From assembly GCA_025349905.2 (NCBI GenBank), contig MU624579.1, positions 1 to 48,467 on the forward strand: 48,467 nt of DNA. Reading direction: 5' to 3'. This stretch comes from Blastocladiella britannica (Eukaryota; Blastocladiomycota; Blastocladiomycetes; Blastocladiales; Blastocladiaceae). Below, piece by piece: positions 38,942-48,467 of this stretch. Both the position numbers and the translations under genes were made by a program. The notes beneath the pieces are model-generated. The model was not told the DNA's origin and did no database searches. It saw only the letters and a program-made list of their open reading frames with translations. The stretch's first letter is position 1, and every line of letters begins with the position of its first letter.

Positions 38942-39665
38942 ATGAAATCCGTTGATCCCGGAGCAATCCCCACACTGATCGTCGATGCGGTTCATGACCT
39001 TTCGATGTCAAACGCCTTTACTAGCCACGATCCTGGTCCTCGTAGACACGGCCAACAACGCGTGGTACTGGCTTCTCCATTTGAACCGGTGGCCGACCGA
39101 ACGCGGGTACACGGCGTTACCGGTTCCTGCGCTCGTTACATGTGCCTCCGGCAGCGCCTGCCACGTCGTCGCCATCGTCTTCAATATCGGCTGCGCCAGA
39201 GAATCCCGCCGCTACATTACGCCGCCATTGCAGCGAATCCGCGGCGCCTTCCGCTACACCAACAACTCCAGGCGTTGATCCAAAACACTCGCCCTCCATT
39301 TCCAGCAAAGTCGTGCACTCAGTCCGCAAATTCCCCATCACCTCAGGCACTTCTCCAATCCTTGGAGCTTGAGCCGGCAACGTCCCCCAGCCGAGTACGG
39401 TATTCAGTACCAAAATGTCCGGCCTGTTCACGTACCTGACGGTCGCGCAAGCCGCACTGTGGATCACTTCCATCTCCACGTCGTTTTACCGGCACTTGAC
39501 GCGTTCACATCGTTGGGACCTCAGCTCTGCTGTTGGCGATTGGGATCGCGATCGAGATGTGTTTTGAAGGGCTAGTGAAACTGGATCGGACGCATTGGAT
39601 ACGCGCAAGGCATCGGGACGTGGATCGGTTATACGGAGACGGCGGTCGCGTTGGGTACCGCATGA
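38942..39665 (+). pseudogene. Decayed tandem copy of the seven-helix gene
   Basis: It begins MKSVDPGAIPTLIVDAV, matching MDPGAAPTLAVYAV of the upstream gene. In another frame it reads MRFMTFRCQTPLLATILVLV then DTANNAWYWLLHLNRWPTE, and in a third FTYLTVAQAALWITSISTS then FYRHLT. The homologous blocks are in order but in different frames, and the middle helices are lost. It is a pseudogene. Confidence 0.7.
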
Positions 39666-39685
39666 CAATAGAGATGTACTTATAG

Positions 39686-41626
39686 TTATGGTTCGGGAGA
39701 AGGAGTGGGTAGGCACGCAAAGATCTTGGTGATATCCTCCGCCAACCACCGTTTCTCCACCGCCATCGCCCTCAAGCGCCCTGCCAACTGCGCCTCCAGA
39801 TACGGCATCAGTTGCTCGCGGAACGCCGCATCCAGCGGTACCAGGCTCACAATGGCCCAAGCGGCGGGCACTCCGTCCGGCTCCGACTCGGCCCATTCTA
39901 GTGACATGACCAGTCCGGATATCACGGCGCCATTATCAGCGAGCGCACAGGAGATCGCGCGGTTACTGCTGCTTGGGGCCGCGAACGAGACCATGGAGAA
40001 GATCACTTGCGCTGCCTCGCGGCCGCACGCGGAGTCAACCAGAAGCGCCGTGATGGACGCGAGCAACGCGGATGCGGTTACTGCCGACTCGGCGCGCGCT
40101 TCGTTGCCCGAAATCAGCTGGTTGAGAAGAGCCAAGCACTGGCACACTGCTACCGAATCGGTCACCTGCACCAGGACGGCGGTCGCCGCGTCCCATATCC
40201 CCGCGGTTGCCACCACCGCGTCGCACATGGCATCGCCGGCCAAGGAGAAATATGTCAGCGCCACCAGTACCGACCCTCGGATCCGAGCGGGCATGTCGTC
40301 GTCCTGGTCGCCGTTTCCCTGGCGTTGATGAAGCTGGGCCACGAGCGCAACAATGGCGCCAAGGTCCACCATTCGATGCAACGCGCCCGGGTCCATGGTC
40401 CGGGCCAAGTTCTGCAGTCCGTCGGCGGCCGCGAGAACCGTCGTTCCAGGCGACCGATGCGTCAGTCGGATCAGTGCCGGCACCAGAACGTCCAGCTGCC
40501 GGTTGTACTTTGGGTTCCAGTCAATCGATAACTGGGCCAGCAGCCGGGCAGCGCGTGTCAAGTACGCCGGTGGTGGCCGAGTGTTGTCATGAACGAGGAC
40601 TACCAAGGCCCCGACGACGCCCTTTTCGATCATGCGGTCGCGGTACCCGGTCCAATTCAAGTTGGCCAAGTCGATCAGCATGTCCAATAAGCACCCGGGC
40701 CATGTTTTTCCTGCAGCGGTATTGGTCGGAAGTTGCGGCACCAGAGCGACCAGCGCTGGAAGAATTTCGGTGGCGATCAGGCCCTGGTGTAACGTATTCA
40801 GTCCCAGGCGGATGACTTGAGAAGCTCTGGCCGAGACCTCGTCCCGCGGATCGGACATGAGCGCGACTACCGCCGGCAGGATATGGCACTTCAAAAGCCC
40901 TAAAAAAAATTATACGGTTCGATTTGAGGAAGGGCCAGAGAGGGCAAGATGTATGTAAATATATTGCGTACCATTCCAGCTCACATTCAGGGCAGCACAT
41001 ACGAAATTCAGGCCATCAAGGACTGCCGCCGCATCCACGGCACCATTCGTCGCTGTCAGGTCCAAAATGGCCCGAAACGCGTGCTCGAACGGCTGGTACG
41101 TGTTTGCGAACCTTTCACATACCCCTGGTGGCATATCAATGCATTTCACCATCTTCTCGTGCGTATGGGCCAACCGGTGCACTTCAGGGACCCCCGGTCT
41201 CCACGCGTCATCCATTTCTAGTTCCGACGAGGAAGTATACAAGGATAGTACGAGCGGAAGCATCTCCGGCTTGTCGGCTTTCGCCACCGTCGCGATCGCA
41301 CGAGCGTCAAAGGTCGGGTCGCGACCGGGCAAGTTTGCCGCGCGTATCATTGCACAGCGGTCGGCAGTCAGTGCGCTGCACCGGACCAGTCGTTCCACCA
41401 GCTGCGGGTAGATTTGGTGGAATACACGAAGACGCTCAATATCGCCGCGAGCTACAGCGTCGAGAGCATTCAGGAGTGGGTGGTGCGTCAGTAATAAGTG
41501 CGAGTGCCAGAGCACCCGGCATGTGGATCGGAGAACGACCACTGCTTCTGTTGGTAAAAACAGGCCGAGAACGGCGTGCAAGTCGTCAGGCAAGTCAAAC
41601 AAGTGCATTTTGTATTGTTGGTACAT
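39686..41626 (-). CDS. F-box-like / armadillo-repeat protein
   Basis: Exons 41626-40972 and 40899-39686 (donor GTACGC, acceptor TTTTAG), 622 aa from the first Met or 616 from MHLFDLPDDLHAVLG. The N-terminus (FDLPDDLHAVLGLFLPTEAV, LRSTCRVLWHSHLLL) fits an F-box. The second exon is made of armadillo-type helical repeats: ILPAVVALMSDPRDEV, EILPALVALVPQLP, GVVGALVVLVHDN, VLVPALIRLTHRS, GAIVALVAQLHQR, ALLASITALLVDS. The repeats resemble those of importin-alpha and Vac8-like proteins. A ubiquitin-ligase substrate receptor is possible, but that is inference. Confidence 0.65.
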
Positions 41627-41651
41627 TTAGATAAATAAGCAAAGAAGCAAA

Positions 41652-44600
41652 TCACGGCGATCCGGGAAGCGCGAGCTTGGCTGACACAATAGAAAACACG
41701 GTGGGAATGACCGACATGAGCAGTGGGCCCAGCACCAGTCCCTCGAGCCCAAACGCATACAGCCCCAAAATGAACGCGAGTGCCGAAAATGCCGGGCTCA
41801 CGTCAGTGATTTCCGCGAAAAACGACGAGTCAATGAACATGCCGGCGTACACGTGAATCACCAGCAACGACACGGCGGCCCAGAACCGCGACTGCAGCCA
41901 GTACAGCGAGAATGCGGCGGGGACCGCCAACCAGAACGGCGGAATGACCGGAATCACTGTCAAAGCTGCGGTCAAGAACACCGACACGTAGACGAGGTCG
42001 ACGCCCCATGCCGAGAACGTGAGCCACGTGAGCATCGAGTGGAACGCCGTCATCTTGGTGGTGCATGCGAGCACGCTGATGATATTGTCCTCGAGCCCGC
42101 GGGTCAGCTCCATGTCCGGGTCGGCCAGGATCAGGACCTGTGCGAACCACGTGGTGATGGCGGTCTCGCGCGACAGCAGCGCGTGTAAGGTCACCAAGAA
42201 CAGCACGATTTGGAAGATCAGGTCAAAGAAGTCCAGCAGGTACTGCATCGACGACACCAGGACCGTGACGCCGAACGTGCCCAGCGACCCGAGCACCATG
42301 CTCGCGTACCCGGTGGCGGCCGACGAGTCCTTGACCAGCGAGCTGACGGTGGTGATGAGCGTCGACGACGAGTCCTTGACTTCGCTGAGAATGCCGGAAA
42401 GTAAAGCGCGGTCGCTCAGAATACCGAAATTGCCGGCCATCAGCGCTGCCAGCAGCTGCGCAATGTGCGGCATGCGCGTCAGAATCGCAAGCTCGTTGGC
42501 CAACCCCACCGATGCCGGGTCCTTGGTGAGCCCGCCGCCCAACAAAGTTGTGGTGGACATGGTATGCATCGCAAGGGACCCGTTGGCGGGCAACGTAAAC
42601 GACCGCGACAGCCGCGAGTACATTCCCGTGATGTTGGCCTGTGGGAAGTGCTCGCTGACCTTGGCATCGATCCATCCCATGGCCATAGTGTACCCTTCGT
42701 TGAGTGCTGACTGGAACTGCTCGCGCATGTCGTCCGACAGCTGTCCCTCGATCCCCCGCACCGACGCGTCCACTACCATACTGGTTTCCTGTACAATCTT
42801 GAACCCAATGAACGCCGTCAGCAGGAGCCCGATCGTGAGCACCGACGTGAGCACAAATAGCGCCGCAAACGAGTTGGCGTTATTGGCCAGCACTTCTTTC
42901 GCGCCCGACTTGCCCGTCTTGTACTTGCGGCGGACCCACCGCATGCCCAATCCGACCGTCACCGCCACGGTCTTGTGGGCGGCGGTGGCTACCACCATGT
43001 CGAGCGGGTGCATGTGCGCGCACAGCGTGAACCACGCTTTGCGTGCGCTCGCTCGCAGATGCACGCGGTAAATGCGCAGCCACACGTGCGCGGCCACATG
43101 CAACGTTGCGCACGCCGCGGCGACCGCCGCCAGCGCTAACCGGTTGGCCGGGTGCAGCGCCGCCCACGCGCAGTAGATCAGGTACAGACACGACAGCCGC
43201 CACACCAGCGTCAGGTAGAATGTGCCCGAATCAGTATCCAACGTGGGTGCTGCGTTCATCTGCTGCTGAGCTACTGCCGCTACCGCTGACGCCGCGGGGT
43301 ATTCGGGAACCGCGCCCAACAGCCCGGCCTCGTAATCGGACTTGGGCATGGCAAGTGGCGGCGGAGGAACCCCGGCTGGTTTGCTGCGAGCAGGCGACGC
43401 CTCGCGCGAGAGCGCTGCTGCCAACACGCCAGTCCCCGGACGCAACCCGCCCGACCGGTGCTGCTGGTGTTGGTGGCGCGAGTGCGCGCGGTGCGACCGG
43501 TGCTGCGACGATGTGCCGGATGTCGAGGAACTCGACGCGCTGTCGGTCGACCCGAGCCGCGGAGGGTGGTCGGAGCTGCTGACGCCCGCGGACCCGCGGC
43601 GCGGCTTGCTTACCGAGGCTGTCGTCAAGGGCGACCCGTGCTGTTGTTGCTCGCCACCACTACTGCTCTGTGGGGACCCCGACGTTGCCGCGTCAGTCAC
43701 TAGCAGCGACGGCATCGACGAGGTGATGGCGGACTTTGGCGTCACGGGCATGGGTGGGTACATTGAATCAGTTGTTGTTGGTACCATAGGGACCGCCACG
43801 GGCATGGGCACGGGCATTGGGACCACCGTGGGCATTGGTGTATTTTCGTCGGAAGGCGGTGGTGCAGATGACGAAGAAGCAGACGACATCAGGCCCGCGA
43901 TCGAATCCAGCGACGCCGTGAATGGTTTACGGCGCAACACATTGAATGGGTGGTGCGCGGCCACCGCCGCGGGCGACCGCGACCGTTGGCGCACAGTGGG
44001 ACTGGCAACCACTGCCGGCGGGTGCGCGTCCATTTCGACGTCCGAATGATATGACGCGGCGCCCGTAATGACGACGGCGGGACTGAAGGCACTCCGGCCT
44101 CGGCGTCTTGTAGACGGATCATCGATGGTGGTGGCGTTGGCGGAAGCGCTCCACGACCCAGGTCCATGATGGTCCGGCACTGGCAGCTGAGGCGCACGAT
44201 CGACCGGCATCGGCGAGTTGGTGGGTGTCTGACCACCACCAGTGCCAGAAGCAAAGCCCGGGTACACGGCCGACACCGACGACGTGAGCCACATGACGAG
44301 CGGGTCGGGGAAGTTGGACCCGGCCCACGACAGCGGGCGGTCGGTGCGTGAGGTGTTGCGGCGCATCAATAGCGACGCACGCGTCGTCGGCAGCGGGTGT
44401 AGGTTGGTGCCCGAAGCGGTACCGCTACTGGTCACAATGTCGGTCCCACGAATGGGATCCTCCTGATCATCGTCAGTGCCGTTCGGCGGTGGCGCAGAGG
44501 TGGACCGGCGACCAATGCCGGTTCCACTACCACTACCACCAACGGCAGTCTTTGTGGCCAGAGCCCATCGCTTGCGAGCGGCCGAAGGGGACGATGTGGT

Positions 44601-45057
44601 TGCGGGGGCAACGACGGGCGTGGGAGCCGAAATTCGTGCCACTAGGGCCAAGTACGATCGCAGCAGGTACGATACCAGGCGGTACAGGTCGCCAAAGCAC
44701 AGGCGCAGAAAGAGCTTGAGGCCCAGCCAGAACACGCGCGCGACCGATAAACCATGCTCATTGTCCATGACCGAGTCCACGGTTACGATCAGAATCTCGT
44801 TCTTGATGGCGTGCAAGGGCACCGAGAACACCACCGACCCTTTTTATTTATTTTATATTAGGTTTATTTTGGGATTGGTTCGTTGTGAAGGTATGAAAAA
44901 GCATACAGAAAAGCGGTCGGATGTACGGCTGCAACAGCACATAGTTGAGGTACACCACGGTGCACATGAGCACGATGCCGAGGTTGACGGTGGCCTGGAG
45001 CACGGCCTGCTTGATCTGCTCCGCCTCAATATGCATGTTGAGCGCGAATGTAGACAT
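41652..45057 (-). CDS. TMEM245-like multi-pass membrane protein (AI-2E transporter-related)
   Basis: Exons 45057-44907 and 44839-41652, 1112 aa. The splice makes LLQPYIRPLFWSVVFSVPLH, the family's N-terminal hairpin. After a second membrane helix comes an unusually long Ser/Pro/Met-rich disordered loop (about residues 120-520, with VPMPVPMPVAVPMVP). The C-terminal part has eight or so helices, ending VSPAFSALAFILGLYAFGLE and GLVLGPLLMSVIPTVFSIV, the AI-2E/TMEM245 signature (Gly-Leu-Glu-Gly...Gly-Pro). The substrate and role are not established for eukaryotic members. Confidence 0.75.
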
Positions 45058-45125
45058 CCTTAATGTTTCGTGCGGCAAAGAGAACAAAAAAACGGCAAAG
45101 TCAGAACATGACATCCAAAAATTGT

Positions 45126-45212
45126 TGTCAGAGGGCGGAATCGAACCAGCCATTTTCCCGATAATTCCAAAGTAATGTGAGTGGGATGTACTAACCGTTG
45201 TACTACACCGAC
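45126..45212 (-). tRNA. tRNA-Val (anticodon CAC) with a 14-nt intron
   Basis: Exons 45212-45176 and 45161-45126. Acceptor GTCGGTG pairs with CTCTGAC apart from one T-T pair; D-arm GTAC/GTAC with loop AACGGTTA; anticodon loop CTCACA gives CAC at 34-36; intron TTACTTTGGAATTA follows position 37; variable loop AAATG; T-arm GCTGG-TTCGATT-CCGCC with one C-C mismatch; A73. Five T residues follow shortly after, a Pol III stop. Three imperfect pairs (6-67, 31-39, 50-64) mean it could be a weakened or pseudo-tRNA. Confidence 0.75.
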
Positions 45213-45316
45213 GTTGTCTGTGGTGAACACAAACACCATTAATCGACCGACAACCATACCGGTCGCGTATAAATAATTTTTCTATTTTGCTGCACCGTAA
45301 GTGTGTACTCCGCCGA

Positions 45317-47152
45317 TCACTTCTTCTTCTTCTTGCCCCACTTTTTGCTGGCCGCCTCCTCCTCTTCCCGCGCCTTGGCCGCCGCCTCCAACGCCGCCGC
45401 CTCTTGTTCGGCGCGCACCCGCTCCTCCTCGGCCTGCTGCGCCTCCATCTCGGCCTGCTGCCGTGCAATCTCTTCCTCGGCGCGCTTTGCCCGCTCGCGC
45501 TCGTGCTCCTCTTCCTCCTGCTGCAGCTTGGCCATGTGCTCGGCCTCTTGGCGCGCGGCCTCTTGTTCCTTCTTTTTCGCCGCCGCCGGATCGGGGTGCG
45601 CTACTGGCTTGGAGGTGCCGCCGACTGTCTTTTTACGAGGCCTAGTTGTTTCGGTCCCGTCTGAGTGATGCAATCCAGCAACTGGGTGATGCGATCCAGC
45701 GGCTGGGTGATGCGGTTTGGCGGCGGGATGCGATCCGTTGGGTGCATCGCGCGCGGCATCTGCATCTCCGTTCACAGGAGAAGGAGCACCCGTAACAGGA
45801 GGTGGAGATGTCTCATCAGCACCGGGGTGATCCTTGGTGGGTGCTCGCGACCGCGGAACCATTCCTGGGTGCGCATGGGCCGCCTGCTCCTTTTTCTTGC
45901 TCACCCACGTCTCGTACTCGAGCGTGAGCCGGGCCTGGCGCAGCTTTTCCTCTGTATTTTATATAGCAGTGAGTACACTGCACCCCAAAAATACAAGATC
46001 AAATTCTTGGAATAGTGTACCTTCGCTGTCATTTGGATCGTTAGTCGACGCCTTCTTTCGCGCCGCCGCTGTCGGGACATTGAATCCGTCCTCGTCCGGC
46101 CTATATGATTCCCAGTCAATACCAAAATTTCACAATATTGGGAAAAGAAAACGTACAAATCCGTCACCACGTCCGAGTAATCGACCATGAGCGAGTCCAG
46201 TTTCTCGCGCAACCCGCCCACCTGGTGCTCGAGTGCAATCCGGACGCGTCCCGCATGTTCGAGCTGGTGCTCGAGCTCGCGTACGTGCTCGTCCACGGTG
46301 GCTTTGGCGCGGGCCGAGTCCGCGATCGCCTGCTCGAGCTTGACGCGGTCGCGCGTGGCTTTCACGCGCTCGGCTTCCAACAGCGACTCGAGCTTGTCGG
46401 CCCTGCGGCCCTCGGTCTCGGCTTGGACCTTTTATTCCTTACGAATGAGAACCGTGGAATGAAACAGCAAAATGGGTACGTACCGTCTTCAAGTGCAACA
46501 TTTCCTCGGCCTTTTTACGCTCGGCAACCAATTCCTTGTTGCGTCGAGTCAAGACCACAATGATATTGGTCTGCCGCAACGTCGCGTCCTCGCTCAGTGC
46601 TCCCGCGGCCCCATTGAGGCCCACCACGCCCGTGGACGTGCCCGCGGCCCCCGCGCCTCCACCGGGTCCAACCGGCTTATTCTTGCGGCCCGCGACCGCG
46701 GCAGCACGTAGCTTGGCCCACTCGGCATCAGACCGACGGGTGCGTACTTTCGAGCCAGCAACCGCACCTGGTATTGGGCCCGAGAGCGCGAATTCGTCGA
46801 CTTCGTCACGGGGATGTGGAGGATGGTGCCCAGTGACGCCGCTGCCACCGCCGTCGAGCTCCTCGAGCCGCGACGTCAGCTTTGTCACTTGCTCGCGGAG
46901 CGCGCGGTTGGATTCCTCGTACCGGATCCGTTGGCCGAAATCGGCTTGCCATTTTTTCTTTAATTACTTTACAAGTGAGTCCCAAGAATCAAGATCAATT
47001 GTAAAGGGTAAAATGCATACCTTGATTTCCTGTAACAGCTTATCCTTTTCGTCAGGACGTAACCCATCGGGAATCACCACTTCGTTCGGGTTCAGGGATC
47101 GCATGGGCTTGCGCTTGGACACTGGCGGTTTCCGCCGGTCTTTTAGGGCCAT
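45317..47152 (-). CDS. Coiled-coil protein of unknown role
   Basis: Five exons: 47152-47021, 46957-46484, 46428-46157, 46100-46021 and 45951-45317; 530 aa, phases consistent. Coiled coils: FGQRIRYEESNRALREQVTK, NKELVAERKKAEEMLHLK, KLESLLEAERVKATRDRVKL to LEHQVGGLREKLDSL. A His/Pro-rich linker with repeats HHPAAGSHHPVAGLHHSD follows, then a highly charged Glu/Ala/Gln helix (EQEAARQEAEHMAKLQQEEE) and a Lys-rich end (KKWGKKKKK). A cytoskeletal or flagellar role would fit the organism but nothing in the sequence proves it. Confidence 0.7.
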
Positions 47153-47676
47153 GGCTTGCGTTGTTTGCTCATAGTGTTTGAGAGCGGCGGCTTCGCCTTT
47201 GGCTGCATTTTTTTTTGTTGCTTTGGGAATGAATTTCCAATGAAATATGAATGTAAACTTATGGGCATACGCTTTGGTGGTGCCATCGACGCAGTGGGTG
47301 CGGCGGCAGCTGCAGGTGTGGTCATTGAGAAAGTTCCCGGCCCAGGACAGTTCGCAAGGTCAAGGCCAATTTTAACAAGGATCTGCAATCGGCTACGGGC
47401 ACGTTGCGTGCGTGTGTGTCGTTTGCGTGAATATGCGTGCGGGTTTCTCCAAATAGAGCCAGAGCAATTTGTTAATTTTACTGGAAGTGTATGCGCGTGT
47501 TGGATCCGATCCGTGCAAACGCAGTAGTTTTTTCCTGTTCTCTTGTCGTTACCAGCACCAAATATAAAGTCGGGTTTCGTCCTCCAGGTATGTATGGCGT
47601 CCGTGGTCTACGCCGATCCAGATAATTAGCGTATATATGGAGCAGAATAGAAAAGTATTAAAGAGCTCCGTGGGAA
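47153..47676. other. Divergent intergenic region
   Basis: This 520-base stretch lies between two divergently transcribed genes and should hold both promoters. A T run at about 47210-47217 and the TATATATGG-like stretch near 47632 are the only marks I see; no gene is supported. Confidence 0.45.
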
Positions 47677-48467
47677 ATGGCATCACAACTCGGATTCTTT
47701 TCCCAAAACTCAAATCAAACACCAATGGCCAAAAAACGAGCGCAAGCACTAGCACCATCGAGGACGCGTCCAATAGAGCCAACAACAACCGCACCTGTTG
47801 CCCAGCAAAGAGGCCCCTCCTGGCCCACCAATGTACGGTACCTGACCGACTACGAGTTTGATTCGCACGTGCCCACCGACGTGCGCCGGTCCGTGCTCGG
47901 CGACTCGCCCATGGTCCCTCCACGCGTCATAAGCAAAAGCGCACCCCCTCCCATCTCGGGCAACGTGGTAGTACGGTTCCTCGAAGGTACATTTCACTTT
48001 ATATATTCCATACACGCGTACCTCGCGATTAACAAACAGAAATAGACCCAACCCACCCGGCGTACCCGTACCGCGGCCTGTTTGCCGCCAAACCTTTGAA
48101 GCCCGGCACCCACATTTTGGACTACATTGGGGTCGTGTACGCCAACTCTAGCTATTCGGCCACCTCCGACTACGTGCTGACACTGTCGCGCGACGCGTGC
48201 GTGGACGCCGAGGCGGCCGGGAACGAGGCGCGGTTCATCAACGACTACCGCGGGATTCCGAGTCGCGCCAATGGGGCTGGTGGTGCGAATGGGCGCATGA
48301 CGTTGGGCCCGAACGCCGAGTTTCGCGAACGCGTCGACGCGCATGGAGTGCTGCGGATGGGCGTGTATGTGTTGGCCAAACCGGCGATCGGGATCCGGAA
48401 AGGGGAGGAGATTTGCGTGAGTTACGGGAAGGGGTGGTGGCGGGAACGTGGGCTGCTCGAAGACAGC
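47677..48467 (+). CDS. SET-domain protein lysine methyltransferase (3' end cut by window edge)
   Basis: Exons 47677-47986 and 48046 to the window end (donor GTACAT, acceptor AAATAG). After a leader of about 80 residues the second exon gives YRGLFAAKPLKPGTHILDYI (entry to the SET fold), SDYVLTLSRDACVDAEAAGN then EARFINDYRGI (the RFIND S-adenosylmethionine motif, like RFINHS in SET enzymes), NAEFRERVDAHGV and GEEICVSYGKGWW (the GEEI..Y motif). It transfers methyl groups to lysine, of histone or other protein. It resembles the small stand-alone SET proteins of fungi. The end lies outside the window. Confidence 0.85.

Overview
The window is nuclear DNA of a flagellated (zoosporic) fungus, most likely Blastocladiomycota (Allomyces/Catenaria type) or another chytrid-like lineage. 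Evidence: a fungal-type CHO2 phosphatidylethanolamine methyltransferase, the ciliary protein IFT20, a centrin, GC-rich exons broken by short AT-rich introns (about 50-100 nt, several with TACTAAC-like branch sites), a Pol III tRNA with an intron, and ankyrin-like WW-rich repeat proteins of a style I associate with Blastocladiomycota. The placement is inference. Exon borders below were built by hand from donor/acceptor sites, reading-frame continuity and family alignment remembered in outline.

Layout. 1-6.6 kb is dense housekeeping DNA, all on the minus strand: a C2-domain protein (cut by the window edge), CHO2, a secreted M28 carboxypeptidase (CPQ type) and IFT20. 6.8-22 kb is an accessory island: two decayed Tc1/IS630-like transposases, a small ankyrin-like gene with a duplicated 5' fragment, a non-LTR retrotransposon remnant plus a solo tail copy, a stray copy of the RPL33 promoter and first exon, a Fanzor remnant, an orphan acidic protein, a SNF2-like protein whose ATPase motifs look dead, an apparently intact Fanzor (eukaryotic TnpB-type RNA-guided nuclease), and two broken unknown genes. 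22.2-48.5 kb is housekeeping again: RPL33/eL33, a single-domain ZPR1 protein, a one-TM protein, centrin, FIP1, a Q/WAG/RGG low-complexity protein, RAD1 (9-1-1 clamp), a tail-anchored GRAM-like protein, a phosducin-like protein (PDCL3/PLP2), a large ankyrin-like protein, a multi-TM protein with a decayed tandem copy, an F-box/ARM-repeat protein, a TMEM245-like membrane protein, tRNA-Val(CAC), a coiled-coil protein and a SET-domain protein (cut by the window edge).

The most striking part is 10.3-19.1 kb. A Fanzor with all three RuvC acidic residues and its zinc finger lies tail-to-tail with a gene for a pseudo-ATPase SNF2-like protein and an orphan protein. A second, catalytically deleted Fanzor fragment lies just upstream of the orphan gene. 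Whether this is one composite mobile element or coincidental neighbours cannot be settled from this window; comparison with other copies in the genome would decide.
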